DNA from: JAPLXD01 sp041662765
GTDB lineage: Bacteria > Patescibacteriota > Minisyncoccia > Moranbacterales > UBA11712
Direction of reading: 5' to 3'
Assembly: GCA_041662765.1 (NCBI GenBank)
Contig: JBAZRT010000012.1
Coordinates: 1 to 18,456, forward strand
DNA: 18,456 bases
Below are positions 11,561 through 18,315 of the stretch, one piece after another; position 1 is the stretch's first letter, and every line of letters begins with the position of its first letter. The notes beneath the pieces are model-generated. The model searched no databases. It was not told the DNA's origin and saw nothing but the letters and a program-made list of their open reading frames with translations. Both the position numbers and the translations under genes were made by a program.

Positions 11561-12651
11561 TTTTTTAGTTCAAGACCCGCGTCGGCCTCCAAATTTTCCC
11601 AATTATTCAGAAATTTATTTTTGCCACCGAAGGTGGATGGGTTTTTTGCCAACTTATATTGAAAATATCCGGCAATAGCAATCATCGCGGCATTGTCGAG
11701 GGAGTATTTGGCAAATGGCAAATGATACTTGGTATCTGGCATGTTTTTTATTATTGCTTTTCTCATTTGTTTGCGCAATTCTTTGTTGGACGATACTCCG
11801 CCGCCGAGCAGAATCGTTTTCGGATTGTATTTTTTTGCCGCGCGCAGGGTTTTGGAAACCAAGACGTCGATCACGGCTTGTTGAAATTCGGCGCAGAGGG
11901 CGGCGGTGAGATTTTTGTGTTTCAAAATTTCGGGATTGTCTCTTACGATATATAATACGGCGGTCTTAAGGCCGGAGAAAGAAAAATTGAGATTGTTTGA
12001 ATTCAGCATAGGGCGAGGCAGCCGATGTGCAGTATTTTTTTTGAACTTATCAGCGATGGCTGAAACTATCGGTCCGCCGGGATAGCCGAGATTCAAAATT
12101 TTTGCCACCTTGTCGAAAGCTTCTCCGGCAGCGTCGTCCAAGGTTTCGCCGACAATTTTGAAATCCATGTGTTTCTTCATCAAGATCAGCTGCGTATGCC
12201 CTCCAGAAACGATCAGGGCCAATACGGGAAATTGTATTTCAGAATTTTGATCTTCGGCCTTCGATCTTTGAACTTTTCCAGCGAAGTTGGCATAAATATG
12301 CCCTGCGATATGGTGCACGCCGATCAAGGGCTTCTTCCAGACATAGGCAAGTGCCTTTGCAGAATTCGTACCGATGAGCAAAGCCGGAATAAGCCCCGGG
12401 CCTTGGGTAACGGCGATCATATCTATATTTTTTGAGCTAATTTTGTGTTTTTTGAATATTTTTTTGAGAAGAAGCGGCAAATTTTTGAGATGTTCGCGGG
12501 CAGCCAAATTCGGTACGACTCCTCCAAAAGGGGCGTGCACCTTGATCTGAGAAGACACGATGTCATCAACAATCTCAAAATTGTTTTTTTCGGCTCGCAC
12601 GAGAGAAACCGCTGTTTCATCGCAGGAAGTTTCAATAGCAAGGATATTCAC
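11557..12651 (-). CDS. tsaD: tRNA N6-adenosine threonylcarbamoyltransferase TsaD
   Basis: Makes t6A37 in ANN-decoding tRNAs by moving threonylcarbamoyl from TC-AMP, normally with TsaB and TsaE (not in this window). I take the GTG at 12651, giving 364 residues, because the next residues N-I-L-A-I-E-T-S-C-D-E-T-A match the usual TsaD N-terminus; a TTG at 12675 would add eight residues with no family support. Metal ligands are His114 and His118 in G-V-H-H-I-A-G-H and Asp319 in Y-S-L-D-N-A-A. The S-G-G-H-T, D-D-A-A-G-E-A-F-D-K, Y-P-G-G-P and L-L-G-G-G-V-S-S-N motifs are all present. A Lys/Gln/Glu-rich insert at about 124-140 makes it slightly long. The last four bases overlap the prsW-like gene. 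Not to be confused with the old O-sialoglycoprotease (Gcp) name. Confidence 0.97.
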   Translation of the reverse strand: MNILAIETSCDETAVSLVRAEKNNFEIVDDIVSSQIKVHAPFGGVVPNLAAREHLKNLPLLLKKIFKKHKISSKNIDMIAVTQGPGLIPALLIGTNSAKALAYVWKKPLIGVHHIAGHIYANFAGKVQRSKAEDQNSEIQFPVLALIVSGGHTQLILMKKHMDFKIVGETLDDAAGEAFDKVAKILNLGYPGGPIVSAIADKFKKNTAHRLPRPMLNSNNLNFSFSGLKTAVLYIVRDNPEILKHKNLTAALCAEFQQAVIDVLVSKTLRAAKKYNPKTILLGGGVSSNKELRKQMRKAIIKNMPDTKYHLPFAKYSLDNAAMIAIAGYFQYKLAKNPSTFGGKNKFLNNWENLEADAGLELKK

Positions 12652-12740
12652 CCCTTTGGAAAAATATTTTTTCAATGCTTTGCTTGGTTTAAAAATAATA
12701 TCCTGGAATTCCCTGATTTTTTGACGGGATTCATGTGTTC

Positions 12741-12768
12741 AGTATAAAGTATAAGGCAAAAAGTATAA
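12741..12768 (-). promoter_or_regulatory. Triplicated TTATACT heptamer upstream of tsaD
   Basis: AGTATAA at 12741-12747, 12748-12754 and 12762-12768 (starts 7 and 14 bp apart) reads TTATACT three times on the minus strand, each containing a -10-like TATACT. No good -35 stands 17 bp upstream of any of them. It is the likely promoter area for tsaD, but the exact start is unclear. Confidence 0.4.
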
Positions 12769-12784
12769 AGCCTGCCCTCTTTTG

Positions 12785-12813
12785 TTGACTAACTCAGTAT
12801 TTTCTGCTATCAT
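12785..12813 (+). promoter_or_regulatory. Promoter of tRNA-Glu
   Basis: -35 TTGACT (12785-12790), a 17-bp spacer, and -10 TATCAT (12808-12813) extended by TGC. It ends 23 bp before the tRNA. Confidence 0.8.
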
Positions 12814-12836
12814 TTGCTTTGTACTATCCGTTTTAT

Positions 12837-12908
12837 GGCCCCATCGTCTATCGGTTAGGACATCAGGTTTTCATCCTGAAAAGAGGGGTCCGACTCCCCT
12901 TGGGGCTA
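12837..12908 (+). tRNA. tRNA-Glu(TTC)
   Basis: Acceptor GGCCCCA / TGGGGCT (with a G1-T72 wobble), D stem GTCT / GGAC, anticodon stem TCAGG / CCTGA around loop TTTTCAT, T stem AGGGG / CCCCT, discriminator A. The T loop is TCCGACT, with C instead of T at position 55. CCA is not encoded. I see no clear terminator before the HU promoter. Confidence 0.93.
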
Positions 12909-12935
12909 CTAAGAGCAAGGCCTTCTTCCTCCCCC

Positions 12936-12964
12936 TTGACAAAACATTGCGGAAAAGCCAGTAT
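12936..12964 (+). promoter_or_regulatory. Probable promoter of the HU gene
   Basis: A consensus -35 TTGACA (12936-12941) is followed 17-18 bp later by a poor -10 (CAGTAT/AGTATT near 12959). The leader to the ATG at 13019 would be about 48 nt. Confidence 0.45.
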
Positions 12965-13018
12965 TTTGTTAGTATTTTAAAGTCGAAAACAATAACATCA
13001 TAATTAACGTCAAAAACC

Positions 13019-13288
13019 ATGAAGAAAAAAGAACTCGTGGAAGCGCTGGTTGAAAAGACTCAACTGGCCAAAAAGGACATTATCACCGTCCTTGAAGAAA
13101 TGGCTGAGATCGTGAAGGCCACGGTCAAGAAAGAAGCTGTTGAAATTCCCGGCCTCGTGAAGGTCGAGAAAAAGCACCGAGCCGCCCGCATGGGTCGAAA
13201 CCCTATGACCGGAGAAGCAATCAGCATTCCGGCCAAAACCGTTTTGAAGGCGAAAGTCCTCAAAAAGCTCAAAGACGCGGTTATGTAA
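13019..13288 (+). CDS. HU-family nucleoid DNA-binding protein
   Basis: 89 residues, the normal HU length. It has the helical dimer core K-K-K-E-L-V-E-A-L-V-E-K-T-Q-L-A-K-K-D, the V-E-I-P-G-L-V-K-V turn (family V-x-I-x-G-F-G-x-F, here with Leu for Phe), and the DNA-arm sequence R-M-G-R-N-P-M-T-G-E-A-I-S-I-P-A-K-T-V. The conserved minor-groove proline of the arm is in R-N-P. It bends and compacts DNA. It stands alone, with a terminator at 13307-13338. Confidence 0.95.
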   Translation: MKKKELVEALVEKTQLAKKDIITVLEEMAEIVKATVKKEAVEIPGLVKVEKKHRAARMGRNPMTGEAISIPAKTVLKAKVLKKLKDAVM

Positions 13289-13306
13289 TTTTTCAAAAAT
13301 TGAAGC

Positions 13307-13338
13307 AAAAAGTCCCTCTACAAAATGGGGGATTTTTT
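13307..13338 (+). terminator. Terminator of the HU gene
   Basis: AAAAA-G-TCCC (13307-13316) pairs with GGGA-TTTTT (13329-13337) with one bulge, followed by a T. A second small stem, AAAGC-CAA-GCTTT with a long T run, follows at 13398-13416 and could back it up. Confidence 0.65.
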
Positions 13339-13414
13339 GTTTGTTTTTTCCAAATCTTGGCTTTTCCCTTTTTCGAGCAAAGCTCTCAAAATTCTTCAAA
13401 GCCAAGCTTTTTTT

Positions 13415-13443
13415 TTGATTTTTTGCGCGGTTTTTGCTACGAT
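13415..13443 (+). promoter_or_regulatory. Promoter of the hydrolase-glycosyltransferase operon; predicts leaderless mRNA
   Basis: -35 TTGATT (13415-13420), a 17-bp spacer, and extended -10 TGC-TACGAT (13436-13443), with nine bases to the ATG at 13453. Confidence 0.65.
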
Positions 13444-13452
13444 TGGTGGGTA

Positions 13453-14196
13453 ATGAAAGAAAAAAATATATACAATAGCGAGCCGTTTTTGCTGGAAGGC
13501 GACAATAAGGTCGGCGTGTTGCTGTTACACGGATGGACTTCGCCGCCCGACGAGCTTTTTCCGCTCGGAAAATATCTCAATTCTTTCGGATATACAGTCA
13601 GCGCCCCTCTGCTTCGCGGGCATGGAACAAGACCGGAAGATCTGGAGCGGGTGCATTGGAAAGATTGGCTCGAGGACGCGAAAAAAGAATTGCAGAAGTT
13701 GGAAAAAATTTCTTCAAAAATTTTTATTTGTGGAATTTCAATGGGCGGTGACCTTGCAATGATCCTTTCGGAAGAAGAATCGGTCGCGGGAGTCATCCCT
13801 CTTGGGGCAGCGGTAAAATACAAGTTTCATCCCTTTGTGAAAATCGGCCTTTTTTTTATGGGACTGACGAAAGAATATCGGAGGAAATACTATCCTCCCT
13901 GGGCGCGCAAAAAAATGGGCGACAGAAAAGTGTATATGTACTATCCGATCGAAAGCGCAAAAGAGGTGGTGCGCCTTTCCGACGCGACGCGATCGATTCT
14001 TCCGAGAATCACGAAACCGATTCTCATTATGCAGTCCACGACTGACCATATGGTTTCGAAGAAATCTCCGCAGATGATCTTTGACAGCGTGAAATCCAAA
14101 ATCAAAGAAATATACTGGGTGAAAGACGGATATCATGTTTTTGCAGGGGATCGAAAGGCCTGGGAGAAGATAGGCGAGTTTATTGAAAAAATATGA
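13453..14196 (+). CDS. Alpha/beta hydrolase, carboxylesterase or monoacylglycerol lipase-like
   Basis: 247 residues from the ATG at 13453; the frame extends up to 13300 but would run through the HU terminator and this gene's promoter. The catalytic triad is Ser96 in G-I-S-M-G (94-98), Asp198 in S-T-T-D-H-M-V and His228 in D-G-Y-H-V-F. The oxyanion region is H-G-W-T-S-P-P-D-E (26-34). The R-G-H-G-T-x-P-x-D-L segment (55-64) and the overall size fit carboxylesterase Est30 / monoglyceride lipase-like enzymes. It has no signal peptide, so it acts in the cytoplasm, probably on acyl esters; the substrate is unknown. It overlaps the next gene by ATGA, so it is co-translated with a glycosyltransferase, which suggests lipid or glycolipid turnover. 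Confidence 0.88.
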   Translation: MKEKNIYNSEPFLLEGDNKVGVLLLHGWTSPPDELFPLGKYLNSFGYTVSAPLLRGHGTRPEDLERVHWKDWLEDAKKELQKLEKISSKIFICGISMGGDLAMILSEEESVAGVIPLGAAVKYKFHPFVKIGLFFMGLTKEYRRKYYPPWARKKMGDRKVYMYYPIESAKEVVRLSDATRSILPRITKPILIMQSTTDHMVSKKSPQMIFDSVKSKIKEIYWVKDGYHVFAGDRKAWEKIGEFIEKI

Positions 14197-15353
14197 AAAT
14201 AGCGATTTTTACGAACAATTACTTGCCCAATCCCTATGGTGTGGCCGGTTCTGTTGAAAGTTTCCGAAAGGAATTCGAGCGAATGGGGCACGAGGTGCAT
14301 ATTTTCGCGCCGCAGTGGAAAGATTATCACGACAACAATCCGAATGTCTTTCGCTATCCGTCGGTTGAGACAAATATAAAGATCAAGTTTCCAATTTCAA
14401 TTCCATATTCACGAAAAATATCGAAAGTTATTGAAAATTTGGATCTGGATATTGTTCACTCCCAGCACCCAAACCTTTTGGGAAGCGCGGCAATGCATTG
14501 GGCAAAAAAGAAAAACATCCCGCTTGTTTTCACCTGGCATACGCTTTATGACCAGTATGCTCATTTTGCGTCGTTTGTTCCGCAAAGAATAGCCGTCTGG
14601 TTCACTGTGCGAAATGCGAGAAAATATGCCAATCGATGCGACCAAGTTGTTGTCCCGACGCCGTCAGTTGGGGAAATAATCAAAAAATGGGGCATGACGA
14701 ACAAAAATATCACGGCTGTTCAGACCGGAGTCGAAGAAGAGCAGTTTGTGAATTCTGATCGAGAAAATGTGAGAAAAAAATACAACATAAAAGATGATGA
14801 GACGTTGCTTCTTGTGGTGACGCGCCTCACGGAGGAAAAAAATACGGAATTTTTGCTCGAGACCGTTTCAAAAATCTTGGAAAGCGACGAAAAGACAAGA
14901 TTTATGGTTTGTGGAGACGGGAGTATAAAAGAAAAACTGGTTGAAAAGGTTTCGGACGCTGGATTGGCGGACAAAGTTATTTTTGTCGGAATTGTTTCCG
15001 ATAAAGAGAAAAAAGATTATTATTCCGCGGGGGATATTTTCGTTTATGCTTCGAAATCCGAAACGCAGGGGATGGTATTGACCGAGGCGATGTATTCCGG
15101 ACTGCCGATCGTGGCGGTGCGGGCGACGGGAGTCAAGGATATTGTCGAAGACGGAAAAACGGGCTTCTTGGTTTCGGAGAATAAAAAAGAATTCGGAGAA
15201 GCCGTACAAAAATTGATCGAGGATGAAAGTTTGCGAAAGAAATTTGGCGAGGAAGCAAAAAAAGTCGCGCGGGAAAAATACACATCTTCTGTTTGCGCAA
15301 AAAAGATGATCGAAGTTTATGAAAACGCGATCAGCGTCTTTCAGAAAAAATAA
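14193..15353 (+). CDS. GT4-family glycosyltransferase
   Basis: 386 residues, two Rossmann-like halves of GT-B fold. The N-terminal acceptor half has I-F-T-N-N-Y-L-P-N-P-Y-G-V-A (5-18). The C-terminal donor half has R-L-T-E-E-K-N (211-217), V-C-G-D-G (239-243) and the E-x7-E pair Glu290/Glu298 in S-E-T-Q-G-M-V-L-T-E-A. This is the retaining NDP-sugar family that includes diacylglycerol glucosyltransferases and phosphatidylinositol mannosyltransferases. The W-H-T-L-Y-D-Q-Y-A-H segment (115-124) is like diacylglycerol-type members. The start overlaps the hydrolase stop by four bases. It most likely glycosylates a lipid or surface carrier; the exact acceptor cannot be read. Confidence 0.92.
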   Translation: MKIAIFTNNYLPNPYGVAGSVESFRKEFERMGHEVHIFAPQWKDYHDNNPNVFRYPSVETNIKIKFPISIPYSRKISKVIENLDLDIVHSQHPNLLGSAAMHWAKKKNIPLVFTWHTLYDQYAHFASFVPQRIAVWFTVRNARKYANRCDQVVVPTPSVGEIIKKWGMTNKNITAVQTGVEEEQFVNSDRENVRKKYNIKDDETLLLVVTRLTEEKNTEFLLETVSKILESDEKTRFMVCGDGSIKEKLVEKVSDAGLADKVIFVGIVSDKEKKDYYSAGDIFVYASKSETQGMVLTEAMYSGLPIVAVRATGVKDIVEDGKTGFLVSENKKEFGEAVQKLIEDESLRKKFGEEAKKVAREKYTSSVCAKKMIEVYENAISVFQKK

Positions 15354-15392
15354 TAAAATAATTGATGCATTATTGCCGGATAGGTTTTTTGT

Positions 15393-16739
15393 ATGAAGAG
15401 CAAATACTTCTTTTTTATATTAGCAATTTCTCTTTTTTCTCACCTGCTCTTTTTTAGCCAGCCAAAGGAAGTCGTTTTCGACGAGTCTTTTTTCGGTGAT
15501 TTTTCCCAGGACTATCTCAAGGGAGAATATTTTTTCGATATTCATCCGCCTCTCGGCAAGATGCTCATCGCTGGAACTGCAAAATTGATGGGCTACGATC
15601 ATTATCACAGCTATGGATTTGGCAGCAACGAATATGAAACGAATGATTATCTGTTTCTTCGATTATTACCCCTTATTGCCGGAATTTTTCTGGGTCCGCT
15701 TCTTTATCTTGTGGCAAAAGCTATGAATTTTTCCGAAAGAGCTTCATTTCTGGTCGGTTTTTTTATTTCTTGCGATAATGCTCTCATAATGCAGTCTCGT
15801 TTCATACTCCTGGATGCTCTGCTGCTGTTTTTTGGTTTTCTCGGGGTCTTGTACTTTTTGAAATATAAAAAAGATTTTTCAGCGCGGCATTTGGCGATTG
15901 CCGGATTTTTCGCGTCTTGCGCAGTTTCGATCAAATGGACAGGACTGGGTTTTTTGGGAATAATCATATTTTTCTATCTTCTTACGCTGGTTAAATCGGG
16001 AAAAAGAAAAGTCAATCTGCCCGGAGGGATACTTTCGCTGGTCGTCATTCCAATTGTTTTTTATTTTTTTGTCTTCGCACTTCATTTTTGGCTGCTGGAC
16101 AAGACGGGTCCCGGCGACTATATGAACACTCCCGAATTTCAAAAAACATTGATTGGATCAGGCTATGAAAATGATCCAGATATCAAGCCCCTGGGTTATT
16201 TCGGAAAGTTTATTGAAGAAAATTCATTGATGTATTCGGTCAATGAAAAAACGACGAATGTACACGCTTATTCCAGCAAGTGGTACAGCTGGCCATTTTT
16301 GGGGAAGCCTATTCTTTATTGGATGAGCTCGGCGGAAAAGGGGAACGTAGAAATGTTTCTTGTTGGAAATCCGGTGGTTTGGTGGTCCAGTTTTCTCGCG
16401 GTATTAATTACACTTTGGTTATTTTTCGCAAAAGTCATTAGCAAATTAAAAAATATTTGGAAAAATCAGCTGAAATGGAACCTTTCTTTTTTGAGATCGG
16501 AATTTGTGCCTCTTTTCATACTTACCGGGTTTTTGGTAAATTGGGTTTCCTTCGTCTTCATTCATCGGTTCATGCTCGTGTATCATTATTTTCCGGCGTT
16601 GGTATTTTCCATTTTAGCCTTGGGCTATGTTATTGATAAAATCACCAACAACAAAAGAATATTGTTTTGCTTATATTTTGAAGCTATCTTATTTTTTCTA
16701 ATCCTTTTTCCCCTCACTTATGGAGTTCCGCTATTTTGA
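15393..16739 (+). CDS. PMT-family (GT39) protein O-mannosyltransferase
   Basis: 448 residues with about ten membrane helices. PMT features: the acidic D30-E31 after the first helix (V-V-F-D-E-S-F-F-G), H-P-P-L-G-K (51-56) in the first outer loop, Q-S-R-F-I-L-L-D-A-L (134-143), S-I-K-W-T-G, and the C-terminal four-helix domain with S-K-W-Y-S-W-P and H-Y-F-P-A-L. Known family reaction: transfers mannose from a polyprenyl phosphate to Ser/Thr of secreted proteins outside the membrane. It is shorter than fungal PMTs and lacks the MIR domain, as bacterial versions do. It is 39 bp behind the GT4 gene on the same strand, so it is probably in the same unit and part of surface glycosylation. Confidence 0.9.
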   Translation: MKSKYFFFILAISLFSHLLFFSQPKEVVFDESFFGDFSQDYLKGEYFFDIHPPLGKMLIAGTAKLMGYDHYHSYGFGSNEYETNDYLFLRLLPLIAGIFLGPLLYLVAKAMNFSERASFLVGFFISCDNALIMQSRFILLDALLLFFGFLGVLYFLKYKKDFSARHLAIAGFFASCAVSIKWTGLGFLGIIIFFYLLTLVKSGKRKVNLPGGILSLVVIPIVFYFFVFALHFWLLDKTGPGDYMNTPEFQKTLIGSGYENDPDIKPLGYFGKFIEENSLMYSVNEKTTNVHAYSSKWYSWPFLGKPILYWMSSAEKGNVEMFLVGNPVVWWSSFLAVLITLWLFFAKVISKLKNIWKNQLKWNLSFLRSEFVPLFILTGFLVNWVSFVFIHRFMLVYHYFPALVFSILALGYVIDKITNNKRILFCLYFEAILFFLILFPLTYGVPLF

Positions 16740-16784
16740 AAAAATGCAAAGGCCGGTTTCTCGAGATAAAAAATTTATCAACAA

Positions 16785-17324
16785 ATGAAAGTTATTCCTC
16801 AAAAATTCTATTCCCGCAGCACGCTAACAGTTGCCCGGAACCTCCTCGGCTGTTTTCTTGTCCGGAAATATCGCGGCAAAATCTGGCGGGGAATGATCAT
16901 GGAAACGGAAGGTTATGTCGGAGAAGACGATCTGGCGAATCATGCGTCGCGGGGAAGAACACCGCGAACAGTTGTGATGTACGGCGATCCGGGTCGCGCG
17001 TATATATATTTGATCTATGGGATGTACTATAATTTCAACATTGTGACCGAAAAAAAAGATTTTCCGGCGGCGGTTTTGATCCGAAGCGTGAAAATTGAGG
17101 GAGTTCCCGAAAAAGAAACCAACGGCCCCGGAAAGCTTTGCCGATTTTTGAAAATTGACAAGCGTTTCAATGAGTGGGATATGACAAAGGGCGAGAAATT
17201 GTGGATCGAAGGGCGCGACCCCAAAATAAGGTTGCCGAAGATCATCAAGTCCAAACGAATCGGTGTTGATTATGCAAAACATTGCAAGGAATATTTATGG
17301 AGATTTCATCTGACAAGCAAATAA
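16785..17324 (+). CDS. DNA-3-methyladenine glycosylase, AAG/MPG type
   Basis: 179 residues, the usual length for the bacterial AAG family. The M-E-T-E-G-Y-V-G-E-D-D-L-A-N-H-A-S-R (39-56) block carries the general-base Glu. The V-M-Y-G-D-P-G-R-A-Y-I-Y-L-I-Y-G-M-Y-Y-N-F-N block (64-85) has the DNA-intercalating Tyr region. G-P-G-K-L is at 114-118. It removes alkylated purines (3-methyladenine, hypoxanthine) for base-excision repair. It shares the reading direction with its neighbours, 45 bp behind the PMT gene, and its end overlaps the sigma gene by 28 nt. There is no ribosome-binding site. A shadow frame from 16736 is not a gene. Confidence 0.95.
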   Translation: MKVIPQKFYSRSTLTVARNLLGCFLVRKYRGKIWRGMIMETEGYVGEDDLANHASRGRTPRTVVMYGDPGRAYIYLIYGMYYNFNIVTEKKDFPAAVLIRSVKIEGVPEKETNGPGKLCRFLKIDKRFNEWDMTKGEKLWIEGRDPKIRLPKIIKSKRIGVDYAKHCKEYLWRFHLTSK

Positions 17325-17857
17325 TCGAAAAAATTCTTTCCGGAAATGAGGAGGCTTTTGCGGAAATTGTGAAAATATATCTCAAGGCGATATACAATTT
17401 TTTGTATCGATTGGCAGGCGACCGCGGCGCGGCGGAGGATCTCACGCAGGAAACTTTTGTGAAATGCTGGAAAAATTTGAAGAGTTTCGATCAAAAAAAA
17501 AGTTTTAAGACCTGGCTTTTCACGATCGCGAAAAACACGGCTTTTGATTATTTTAGAAAGAAAAAAGAAATTCCTTTTTCAGCCTTCGCGGATGAAGAAG
17601 GGGAAAGTTGGCTCGAAAATATCGCAGATGAAAATTTTTTGCCCGATGTTGTTTTGGAGCGTAAAAATATTTCCGAAGAATTTGAAGAGATATTATCAAA
17701 ACTTTCGCCTTATTATCGCGCAGTACTAATTTTGCATTATAAAGAAGATTTTTCCCTTCACGAAATAGCCGAAATTTTGAGCGAGCCCTACAACACCATC
17801 AAAAGTCGACATCAGAGAGGGATAGCAAACCTCAGAAAAGTTTTATTAGATAAATAA
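17297..17857 (+). CDS. Sigma-70 family ECF (RpoE-like) sigma factor
   Basis: 186 residues from the ATG at 17297, chosen because AAGGA (17286-17290) lies six bases before it; this is one of the few real ribosome-binding sites in the window. The alternative TTG at 17284 adds five residues. Region 2 (about 20-90): A-E-D-L-T-Q-E-T-F-V-K-C-W and S-F-K-T-W-L-F-T-I-A-K-N-T-A-F-D-Y-F-R. Region 4 (about 132-182): L-S-P-Y-Y-R-A-V-L-I-L-H-Y, then the HTH S-L-H-E-I-A-E-I-L-S-E-P-Y-N-T-I-K-S-R. The start lies inside the glycosylase gene (28-nt overlap), and the stop overlaps the next gene as TAATG, so it is co-translated with a putative membrane anti-sigma protein. Confidence 0.95.
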   Translation: MEISSDKQIIEKILSGNEEAFAEIVKIYLKAIYNFLYRLAGDRGAAEDLTQETFVKCWKNLKSFDQKKSFKTWLFTIAKNTAFDYFRKKKEIPFSAFADEEGESWLENIADENFLPDVVLERKNISEEFEEILSKLSPYYRAVLILHYKEDFSLHEIAEILSEPYNTIKSRHQRGIANLRKVLLDK

Positions 17858-18300
17858 TGCGTCCGTACGCCATGGTTCTTCGTATTAACCATATGACTCA
17901 AAATCTTCAAAAAATATTCAAAAACCTCAAAAATATCGAACCTCCGCGGGGACTCGAAGGGAAGATATTGAAGGCAATATCACTTGAAAATAGGCGAAAG
18001 GTGGCGCGAAAGTTGATTTTTGCCCGCGCGGGGCTGGCAGTTTCTTTCGGGGCACTCGCGTATACGCTATTCGTTTTCGGACGGGCATTTTTGGAGTCGG
18101 ATTTTTGGAATATCGCGAAATTGTCATTTACTGACGGCGGCACGGTGGCAAGAAACTGGGGTGATTTTTCTTTTTCACTCCTTGAAACATTGCCGGTATT
18201 AGAAATATTTGCGATGCTCGTACCGGTTTTCGCGGTGATGATGATGTTGAGCTGGTATTTCAAATTTAGTAATAATAACCACACGAAAATGTGGACATGA
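17857..18300 (+). CDS. Two-TM membrane protein, putative anti-sigma factor
   Basis: 147 residues from the ATG overlapping the sigma stop; later in-frame ATGs at 17872 and 17893 are possible. The soluble N-terminus (about 13-52) contains I-E-P-P-R-G-L-E-G-K-I-L-K-A-I-S-L-E-N-R-R-K, a short charged helix of the kind found in front of the membrane segment in membrane anti-sigma proteins of this type of operon. Two hydrophobic helices follow, at about 54-76 and 111-134, with an outside loop between. No zinc motif (H-x3-C-x2-C) is present, so it is not a classical ZAS-domain anti-sigma. The role is inferred from position only; I recognise no family. Confidence 0.6.
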   Translation: MRPYAMVLRINHMTQNLQKIFKNLKNIEPPRGLEGKILKAISLENRRKVARKLIFARAGLAVSFGALAYTLFVFGRAFLESDFWNIAKLSFTDGGTVARNWGDFSFSLLETLPVLEIFAMLVPVFAVMMMLSWYFKFSNNNHTKMWT

Positions 18301-18315
18301 TATCAAGCTCTCCAT

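Noticed and set aside
13300..13452. Longer hydrolase start at 13300
   Set aside because: It would run through the HU terminator and the hydrolase promoter, and the extra residues match nothing in the hydrolase fold.
16736..17032. Short plus-strand frame over the start of the glycosylase gene
   Set aside because: Its residues are a frame-shifted read of the well-supported glycosylase gene and show no family signal.
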